A stretch of DNA of 64,000 nucleotides, taken from the NCBI GenBank assembly GCA_016490735.1, contig JAEMWC010000056.1, forward strand, positions 655,001 through 719,000, given 5' to 3'. Position 1 is the first letter of the stretch. The number at the start of each line of letters is the position of its first letter. The notes beneath the pieces are model-generated. The model did not search any database, was not told where the DNA came from, and saw only the letters and a program-made list of their open reading frames with translations. This DNA comes from Pachyseris speciosa. Its lineage: Eukaryota > Cnidaria > Anthozoa > Scleractinia > Pachyseridae. Shown here one piece after another: positions 55,503-64,000 of this stretch. A program made the position numbers and the translations under genes.

Positions 55503-58500
55503 CTGGCTGTACTACGATCGCAAAGCATTATTTTCGTACATTTTCAAGATGGCGGCAAATAGACACGTCCAACCGTAATTTTAGGGGTAACAAAAGGGCT
55601 TTTCTTGTGGTATTCGTAAAGATTTCTTTGTTGATTCGTAGATTATAAGAAAGTTCAAGTCTTTTCCTGTTAATTACGCTGGTTTTTAAGTCAGAAATGC
55701 GAGCATCTTATGGTATAAATCATCGAAGAAAATGATCGATGTTTGGTCAGTGATTCAATGCGCGAGAACAGTCTGCACAAAGTGAGCTCTTTCTTCTAAA
55801 CCAACCATCGAAAATCGCTCAAAATAAGAGATAATGTGCTCAGTAAGTTCAGCAATGTAAAACTCTGAGGGCGCCTGCGGGAGCCCCTCGGCTTCTACTT
55901 GAATTATGGACTTAAAGTTTGGCGATTTTGGAGATGTCACCTATAATGCAAACACACGCGTTATGCACTTGAAGGCTCTTTTGAGACAGTGGACAATACT
56001 TTTGACCTGCAAGTACCGCTAAAACTTTGTGTTGACGCAGTTATGATACATTTAATATTCCCAAACATGGATACATAATATTTATATGATGTTGTTGTTT
56101 ATTACGATAAATTATTGTTCCTCCTCTCGAGTCTTGACAGAGAGACAAAGTTTATGGAATTTATATTCTTTTTTTTTTTAATTTGTCATAAGTGTTTAAA
56201 TTTGGGCTGCTACTGATACAATTACAAAAAAAATTCCTTTTGAAGCAGTTAATCAGAAGATATGGGAGTGGTTCAGGGGAACAGTGTTGGCCTAGATAAC
56301 ATCACATGTGAAAGGATAGTTTAGGAAAGAGACCTATGTGGAAAGCTGCAATAAAGGAGAAAACAAAATAATAGTGTTGTCAGCTGACTGTTTCCCATAG
56401 GTTGCTTTCAGTCAGTTGGTCAGTGGGAGCTGTTCTTCCCTTTTGCCAGAATTAAGGCTTTGGTATTGTATGTTGTAATGACACAGGGTTCCACATCATT
56501 ACAATTGTGCAGTAAAGGTTCATTAAAAGCACTTGCACTTCTGAATCAGTTTCTTTTGTCTTACTGTTTTATACTATTGCACCATTACACTACACTGTTT
56601 ATCTAATCAGGTATCGATTCTTGATTTTGGTTCAGTGCTTTGGCTCATCAGGATTATCACCCAATATAAATAACTCGAGTATGTAAGCATTTAGCATTTG
56701 AAAGCCACCGGCTGACCGGTTGTGAAAATGAATGATAACCATTTCAGTGGTGAACCATAACATGCTTCATTTAGGTAGATATATTTGCTCGCTAAACCAT
56801 CACATAGTCTACCTCACTGGGTATAATTAATAATTAATAATTACTAACTCAAGTAAGTGAAACAGTGTAGTAAACTTGGATTGTTATTGCCTGAACCCTG
56901 TTCAGTTTTTGAAAGCATAGGGTTAACAGTGCAAAGCAATAAATAGTCTGGACTAGATAATTCCTCATCTCCATATCAGAAGTTTCTTCACATAGTATAG
57001 ACATTCCCATATCTGAGGTATGTCAAACATCAATTTGGTCATTCAGTTTACCACTTGGTTATCTCCTCAATGAATTTCAGTGACTGCAGCAGTCTCAACT
57101 ATTACAAAAGGGGCTTTAATTTAGAGGTATATTAGCAGCTAAGAAATATAATTTTCAAGCTTGCATCAAAATAGAAAATTAATTATAGTAAATAATTTAT
57201 CAAAATCTACCAGAATTTTATATTCCAGTGCCCACTAAAATCTGGTAAAATACAAGCTTTATCCTGATCGAATAAAGATAATATCCGGAGATGTATGGTA
57301 TCAGTTCAGTTACTCCATTTTTATTTCATCTTAGTCATTGCTTTCCCACATGCACACTTTACAAGCACACATCACACTTTGAGAGTCACATGCTTCATAG
57401 TGGAGTACCTGAGAACTATCGCTAAGAGTATTTTCCACATTGAATAAACTATGTCAAGATAGATAGAATGTGAATGTGGAGGTTCGCACCTCTTGCAAGG
57501 CGTAAAACGTCGAAGTGGGCTATGAATTTCGAATATAAAGGAAACGGAGAGATTTGTTTTGACCCGGACTATAGGCGGAAAAGAGCGAATCAATACAGTT
57601 TGTCTGAAAATCTTCAATAAAAAAAATGACTGCAGTTTCTCTTGTTGTAAGCGGCCTATTTTGAAATGAAGAATTAAGTACGCTAAATGGATTCAGCCGA
57701 TGAAAGAACAACGATGGAAATCAGGATGTAGATCGGTTTATTTTACAAACCTTCGTGAGCCATCAGCGAAACCAGTCGTTTTTCAGGCTTCGACCTCGAC
57801 AATCGATACTTCGTAGACTAGAAAGATGTCGTCTTAAGGATCATAATTTTAACGAATACTAAATTCTATGAAATATGTGACTGATCATCGCAGTTATGAA
57901 CACTACTTAAGCAGTAGTGAAAGTAAAGCCTGAAAATTAATTAATATGTTCAATATATGATTTTCATATATTCATTCTCACTAGATTCTATATTGTGGAC
58001 TCTTGCGCTTCGCCCGCTACGAATAATTTCATGGAAGATTTTTCAACCACTCAAGATCTTGACTCTCTCGAGGTTCGAGCGAAATGAAGTGAATCGGCGA
58101 TGTCTAACAAGATGGCTTGCGATCGTAGTACAAACACCGCCTGGTCTTGACCTCTTACCCTCACTTACGTCCAGGAATGCAAATTTTATTTTATTTTGCG
58201 ATTTTTGCGATTTTTCGTTGTCCATTCGCGAAATTTTAAAACACAACAATTTTTCGCTATCAATTGAGAAATATGCGAAAACGCGAAAAATCGCAACTTT
58301 GACTATTTTTCGGTGTTAATTTAACACTCTTACTTTAATTACTATTTGTATTCGGCATTTTTCATAGTTTTGTACTCACACTTTTTATTCTCCCCTTGTA
58401 TCCCTTAAGTATTATGTAACCTTTTCACTGATTTGTAACTATTATTCTACAATTCGTAATCAACACCTACTTGTTATTTTACTTTATATAAGTCACTCAC
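55503..58500. other. no gene recognised
   Basis: Three kilobases of AT-rich DNA with only short frames on both strands. I see no TRAF exon, LINE domain or RNA gene. Confidence 0.45.
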
Positions 58501-58517
58501 TTGTAAACATCCTTCAA

Positions 58518-58550
58518 CTGAAGATGGATACTGAGTATCCGAAACATGTC
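58518..58550 (+). ncRNA. hammerhead-like motif
   Basis: CTGAAGA core, perfect 6-bp stem II (GGATAC/GTATCC, loop TGA), GAAAC, then ATGTC. Same layout as the minus-strand motif at 53782. Confidence 0.45.
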
Positions 58551-58649
58551 GTTGTGTCGTCTTTTTTAAATGCTTCATATCTATTTTACTGCTACGAAAA
58601 TTCGGCAATATATGCGATTATTAGCGATTTAATTAATGTAAGAAAGCAC

Positions 58650-58984
58650 ATACGCTATTCACTGCGTTCTTATTCAGGTATTATTTTATTTCATCCAGCA
58701 GGGAAAATGAAAAAATCTTTCGGCGATAGATCTTTTAGTGTAGCTGCGCCTACACTGTGGAACGCGCTCCCAGCAAGTTTGCGCAATATCGACTCTATTT
58801 TAACTTTCAAATCTTGTCTTAAAACATATCTTTTTAAGTTAGCTTTTAGCCTTTAGCGTTTAAATTATTTTATTATTGTTAAATTTGTTTATGTACATAC
58901 TTAGTATATCTTAATATTGTAATGCGCTTTTGATCATTGAATGTTAAAAAGCGCAATATAAATTAATAAATTATTATTATTATC
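58650..58984 (+). pseudogene. LINE ORF2 C-terminal tail and 3' end
   Basis: The frame ends with GDRSFSVAAPTLWNALPASL and LKTYLFKLAF, a tail typical of Jockey-supergroup ORF2. AGCGCAATATAAATTAATAAA and an (ATT)n tail to 58984 close the element. A related 3' end (GCGCAATATAAATATTAAAT) lies at 4870-4915. Confidence 0.65.
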
Positions 58985-59229
58985 ATAAATATAAATACAT
59001 AAGTATAGCAACTGCAAATGCGTAAATGCATATAAAAATAAGTTACAGACTAATAGGCTAGGATAAGATTCGGTGTAGGAAAACTTTATTTTGACGCAGC
59101 AATTCTACCAAATGTACATTAGCCTCATACATAGTAGAAAATCTTTTCAACCTAAAAGCCGTGTAGCATACAAAATTACAACGCTAAAAAAGTTAAAAAA
59201 TATTCAATAGATAAATATAAACATGTAGA

Positions 59230-59700
59230 AAATATTTACTTAGGTCAGCGTTGTCGATGCAACACTGACACTTTTAATTTTCTTTTCAGTAGAGGCACTA
59301 ACAGATAATGGCTGATTCAGATGATTTGGCAGTGTATTCCATATGGACGTTCCCATAAATGCGAAACTGTTTCTAAACATTGAGGCGCGGACTAGAAATT
59401 TCCAAAGAGTCTGAGGGTTATAAATTTTGTAACTGAACTGCCCTGTAAAGTTATCTCTCATGTACGGTAGGGCGAGGACGTGAGCAATTCTCTACATCAT
59501 AATAGACTTTGCTGCATGCGCATTTCAGCTACTGTGACGATCAGTCCAATAGTTCAAGTTTCCCGGCCGTTATGCTCACAACTGATGGGAGCAGCCAGAT
59601 TTGCCAATGCTTTCCAGACAAGGTTACAATAATTAAAGTAAGGTTTGATGAGCGATTTGTAAACTATAAGTTCTGTTGTTCAGAGTTAACGCAGATGATA
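59230..59700 (-). pseudogene. LINE ORF2 C-terminal fragment, minus strand
   Basis: Open part 59240-59461: FSYKIYNPQTLW, then FRNSFAFMGTSIWNTLPNHL, the Trp-Asn-x-Leu-Pro tail of LINE ORF2. Further degraded reverse-transcriptase C-terminal sequence continues to about 59700. The plus-strand frame over 59509-59838 is probably its antisense. Confidence 0.6.
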
Positions 59701-60617
59701 CTTTCCGAAGAACACTGCTGCTGCAAACAACCGCTTTTTTGCCAAGTTGCTGGCATGTCATGCCCAGCTGAGAATTTCTTAAATATGGACAACAAAACAT
59801 TTGAAGTGTTTTTGCATATACGTTGTAAAATTTATTAATTCAGTACTCATTTTGTTTCTGATCAATAAATTCATGGTATTCAAGTCACATGTATACCTCT
59901 GTAACCACAACAGAAATCAGATGAATTTTGGATTAGTAAAATTAACTTTTGATAGAAATCAGATGAATTATTGATTAGTAAATATCACTTTAAAATAATA
60001 AAGATCTGTGGCTTTTCCTTGTTATACTCCACGAGATATACCCAATAAACCGGAAGAAGCCCTATTGAAAGATATGATGGAGAAAGGCTATAAATAAATT
60101 ATCAACAGCATCATTAATTTTGTCGGAGGTCTAATAAAGCAGTGAGCTGTTACGGCTGGGAGCAAAGATCTGACAAAAGACAGTTGTCTGTAAATAGATA
60201 ACAAATACGACATGTGCAGACTTCGATCGGAATGAATTAACCCTTGAAAATGACTTATATTGGCTTAGGAGACTGTAACTTTACTTTTAACATACAGTAC
60301 CATATACTTATACGCTGCATCTTTATTTAAATAAGACTGACTTACAAATTAAACATAGCTACTGCTGGTAACACGGCGTACGATTGACACAAATTATGTT
60401 CATATGCTCGCTTTGAGACTGAAATTAAAATTGTCAACAAACTGTTTTGGCCGTAGTGAAGACGTAAAATAACTGCAGATAAGGCTATCGTTCCAATTCT
60501 GCGTTAAAGAGAGCTCAACGACCTTTACTTTTGTCGGAATGTGCTTGCAAACGAGATTACCTTTGTTCGATTGTTTCACAAAGCGTCAACTAAATCTACA
60601 AATGCTACGGGCCGCAC

Positions 60618-60787
60618 CTTCTGAAATGTTCCTCCAGACATTCTTTGCAAAACCTGCGACCACATCTCATTTGAACAGGTAGTTTTAGCGGCAACTGGCA
60701 GATTAAACATTGGCAATCAGCGTCAACATCTTTCACAAACTCCTCATCATGGCCTGAAGGTAGGCGGTTTCCTTGCGCTTCCGCCAT
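60618..60787 (-). pseudogene. TRAF-like unit G, lone RING exon 1
   Basis: Same 170-nt exon as in A, D and E, from the MAEA start at 60787 to a donor at 60617. The zinc-ligand His of CGHRFC is Arg (CGRRFC), which should destroy the second zinc site. Homology to intron 1 continues left to about 60270, then stops, and no exon 2 or further TRAF exon is found before LINE debris. The promoter block to the right is conserved. A remnant of 5' duplication. Confidence 0.75.
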
Positions 60788-60820
60788 GTTGTAAAATTAC
60801 CGGCCCGCGTGGAAAGAATA

Positions 60821-60830
60821 GAAACGAAAC
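60821..60830. promoter_or_regulatory. IRF-core-like motif upstream of unit G
   Basis: GAAACGAAAC, 34 nt upstream of the start codon, same block as in A and E. Confidence 0.25.
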
Positions 60831-60999
60831 CTTTAAGGTCAAATTTACGTCTAAATGACCTTGCATTAACCATTGAAATAAACAGGACATTTTGTCCTCT
60901 ACTTCACGCAAGTGTTTTTAGAGCGAATTACATAAAATACAAAAAGAAACAGGAAAGGTTTGAGGAGGGGGCCTATTAAGGAATTAAGTGGACTTGATT

Positions 61000-63868
61000 A
61001 ACAGCTTGTCGTTAACTCCCTGTCTGAGATGGACACTTCGAAGCGGTGCAAAGCCTACGAAAAGCCTCTGCGGGCGCAGGGCCGCCAAAATTCGAGAAAA
61101 TACTTGCCAATTACCTTCATAAGCTACTGCAGGCATTTCGTTGTATCGCAAAGATAATTTTCCCATAATAGTAGCTAGCTGCACCTGTATCCTTTCTTTC
61201 TAGTTCAGTTCTGGCGCTTCTTCAGTTTTTAAGATCTTCTGCGCCATGTTCAGAGATCGCCATATAAAGCCCATTATTGCAATGAACCGGTTTACAAAGT
61301 ATCGCTAAATAAGCAAACCCCTGTCTGAATATGGTGTAGGTAGGGAAAGTTTTCATTTTCTATTTACTGAGTTTGGTCGCTTACGACAGGTGGTCGCAAA
61401 AGGAGATTCGACTGCATTACTGAATGAAAGTTATGTTGAAACTGCGAGTCGTTGGCTGGAGATAGTTATGTGAAGTGAAGTGAACACCTTTATTTAAACA
61501 GGGTAGTCCTCTCAGGACGTATAGACAAAAGACCTGCTATCAATGGGAGCCCTGACAAATAAAGAGTAAGAAAAGCAATGAGTAACTTAAGGAAGCTGCC
61601 GTGCAAAACTGAACTAGAAGATATCGAAATTAAAGCATAGGTTTGGTTCCATTCTTTCCAGGACATGTATTCCCTGTAACGTTACCTAGCTAAGACTACG
61701 ATCAAGGTATGAAGTGTTCAGACACTAAATGCCTACCCCTCGAAAGCCAAATTTACGAACAAGCAAACAAAGCGACCTCTGAGAAAGTCGACTGCTTTGA
61801 ATGACCACGCTGTATTTTCTCCTTTCGCTTCAGACGTTTTCTTCGAAGAGCGCTTTCTACCGCAGTTACGTGAAAATACGGAGTCTCGGTGTTGCGCTCT
61901 CAACTGTTGGGAACGTGGAGATCTCCAGTGATAAACGATTGTAAAGAACAGACAATCCAATTGTCATCGGTTCTTTTTCATTTAAACCTAAACGACTAAA
62001 CGCAAGACTAAAGCTGTCGTAAGACCTTTTAAGACCTTTTCCATATGCTATATTAAAAATATTATCATAGGGAAACCATTAAACATTTGGCAATCATCCT
62101 CGTTTTTCTGAAATTTTTGCTCCATACTGATCTCAAAAAGCTACTGAATTCGAGCGTTGTGAAGTAAATTTTTCAAATCGCCATATGCTAAAGGCTCAAA
62201 ATGTGGACCTCTGTAGTCTGATCTCTCATTATTCTCGTACCCAGACCTCCCATGGCCAATCACAAGTAGGATCTGCAATCATGGACAAAGGTGTGGACAC
62301 ATTTGAGCAAAACAAACGCCTTTTATCAGCGTCCATCCGTAACTGAAAGGACAACTTTTTTGTCCATAGCCAAACCTCTCTCTTCCCCTTAATGTTTTCA
62401 ATGATGAAAAGCGCTTCATGGACATTGTCACGTTGTTACAACATTGAAAGAGGGGGGGGGGGCGGGGGAGAGAAGTCGAAATATGAGAACTAGAAATTGG
62501 AAAACTCACGCGTTTATCGGAAAAGGTTTTTTCAGGGAGTGTCCTTGATTGCGGATACGAGCTCAATCTCTCATCAGCAACCAACTTCCGGAAGAGACCT
62601 CCTACATATCTTGGACAAAACTACTTGGGGTACAAAAATTCTTCTCCAGTACGCGTGGGTCAGCATTATTCCTACAGTAACTTCCCGCCAGCCCTCTCCA
62701 CCCACTCCTCATACAATGTTGAATTTGGGAAGTCTCTGACGCTTATGAGGCGCAAACAACATTGAATTGGGAGGAGAAAGAGGCCTTGAATTGATTATTG
62801 ATTTCAGTTCATCCTCATCATCCTCATCATCATTTATCACTTAGAAGGGCTTTGAAGCTGAATCTCTTAGCAGTTTTGTCCAAGATTGTAGGCTTGACAA
62901 TTCAAGTGTCACTTACCAGGGATTCAACTTTAGTACAACAACACCAAAAATAACCATATCTTTTGTTCCACTTTCTACATTAAAACAATAACAACTAGTG
63001 TTACTCGAAGATTAAAATGCTATGGCTCTATTTACATCACACGGTCTCTCTGAACAATTATAGTCGATGACCGATCTTAGGTTATATTGCACAATGGCCC
63101 AGGAAACTAAGAATAATAACACATGGCCAATGATATTATTTTTTAAATGAAGAATGATCCTCGCAGTTGTGTATTTTTGTCTATAAGTCTACATATAAAC
63201 AGAAAATACTTGAGGTCCCTTTTGCCAACTAGATGAGATCATTGCTATCTAACGTGTCTTTGCATGTTTGTTGTTGTTGTTTCGGATCCCCCCCCCCCCC
63301 CCCTCCCCACGTAAACCATAATTCTCCTGTTTCAAAAATCTTAGCATTGAGAACGTGGTGCGACCCCCTCGGTGTACAAAGAAAACGTGAGTAAACAAGG
63401 GTGATGACTGGATTCCAGAACTCAGAAGGAGGTTGGACGCCTTGTGAGCTTGACATAATGTAGTGATTGTTTATCGAGCTCATCGTTTTCAAACCACTGT
63501 AAAACCCTAACCACAAGATTAGTGCTAAGCTCCAAGCACTATTCTCTGTTTAACTGGGGCTCTGTTCTGTCATTGATAATGCTTATTAAGAATGGTTCGT
63601 TTTTCAGTTTCTCCAGCACTTGCATGATAAACAATCACTACATTATGTAAACGTCATAAAGAGTCCAACCTCCCTCACTCAACTTTTCATATAAACACAA
63701 GCAAAAGAAGTGTTGATATCAACAACACAATTGTCCCATCTGAAGGGTAGACGTCCCGCCCTTTCGTTGAAAACATTACCAACTTTTTTGAAAGTCCCCA
63801 CTAATAAATTAAAGCTACTATTAATTATCCCAAAGATTAACATATACAAAGAATAAGTGACAAACATC
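61000..63868. other. spacer between units G and H; LINE tail, no gene recognised
   Basis: At 61462-61560 a minus-strand LINE 3' end can be read (AATAAAGGTGTTCAC and TTCAC units). A (TCA/TCC)n run is at 62812-62838, and G/C runs at 62450 and 63288. No TRAF exon between 60790 and 63868. Confidence 0.45.
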
Positions 63869-64000
63869 TCAGCGTTTCAGTACAGGGGCTTGTTTAACTA
63901 TCTCCAGAAAGATGGTGAATGAAATTGAATAAATGAATAAAGTATCATCCACCATGTAACGCCTCAGTCTTCTGTGTGACTCAAAGGTATCAAACTCATA
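63869..64000 (-). CDS. TRAF-like gene H, last exon (MATH C-terminus), cut by window edge
   Basis: Minus-strand frame, 44 codons with the stop: YEFDTFESHRRLRRYMVDDT then LFIYS and a divergent tail of about 20 residues, stop at 63869-63871. RRYMVDDTLF matches the C-terminal motif of the MATH domain in B, D and E. The rest of the gene must lie beyond the right edge. The tail after LFI differs from QVE in the others and may be an altered end. Confidence 0.65.
   Translation of the reverse strand, partial: YEFDTFESHRRLRRYMVDDTLFIYSISFTIFLEIVKQAPVLKR

Noticed and set aside
59509..59838. 109-codon cysteine-containing plus frame as a new gene
   Set aside because: Overlaps in antisense a degraded LINE ORF2 tail, which explains it better.
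1..64000. Prokaryotic operon, prophage or CRISPR content
   Set aside because: Spliced genes with GT/AG introns, LINEs, SINEs and PLEs make the sequence eukaryotic.

Overview
The window is eukaryotic and metazoan. Genes are split by short AT-rich introns with GT/AG junctions, and the intergenic DNA is dense with non-LTR LINE fragments, Penelope-like elements (PLEs), tRNA-derived SINEs, MITEs and long foldback sequences. A tandem, expanded TRAF (TNF-receptor-associated factor) family with C3HC3D RING, TRAF zinc fingers, coiled coil and MATH domain, together with GIY-YIG PLEs carrying hammerhead-like motifs, fits a cnidarian such as a stony coral or sea anemone. Species cannot be fixed from this sequence alone.

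The host content is one array of TRAF-like units, all on the minus strand. I label them A to H from left to right: A (475-2662, 5' exons only, continues off the left edge), B (7791-17766, 3' exons only, pseudogene), C (19446-20745, 3' exons only, pseudogene), D (22455-27064, seven exons with a one-base frameshift in exon 5), E (41888-47920, seven intact exons, predicted 453 residues), F (50968-52283, 3' exons only, pseudogene), G (60618-60787, lone RING exon with a lost zinc ligand) and H (63869-64000, last MATH exon, cut by the right edge). Exon sizes and phases are shared: 170, 64, 102, 165, 72-76 and 78 nt, then one long coiled-coil plus MATH exon. E is the only complete, undamaged copy in view.

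Between and inside these units: 3-7 kb is a PLE tail, an old hAT remnant and the 3' flank of B. 9.1-13.3 kb is a nearly complete Jockey-supergroup LINE inside intron 6 of B. 13.3-17.0 kb holds MITEs and minisatellite. 25.5-25.9 kb is a SINE. 27.5-29.75 kb is a second LINE with a piggyBac-like fragment in its 3' part. 29.77-31.13 kb is an inverted-repeat transposon with 8-bp target duplications. 32.1-36.9 kb is a large foldback with two nested insertions, one carrying three copies of a tRNA-like gene and an almost perfect hairpin. 37.3-38.4 kb is a PLE split by a MITE. 39.6-41.9 kb duplicates the 3' flank of B. 48.7-49.4 kb is a large foldback MITE. 53.8-54.6 kb is a PLE with an apparent in-place inversion. 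58.5-61.6 kb holds LINE tails.

Functionally, TRAF proteins are cytoplasmic adaptors and E3 ligases that link TNF-receptor or Toll/IL-1 type receptors to NF-kB and JNK signalling. The array looks like an actively duplicating and decaying innate-immunity cluster. The paralogues differ in coiled-coil length by exact heptads and mix complete genes with 5'-only and 3'-only remnants. All gene models are inferred from splice consensus and paralogue comparison; no transcript evidence was available.
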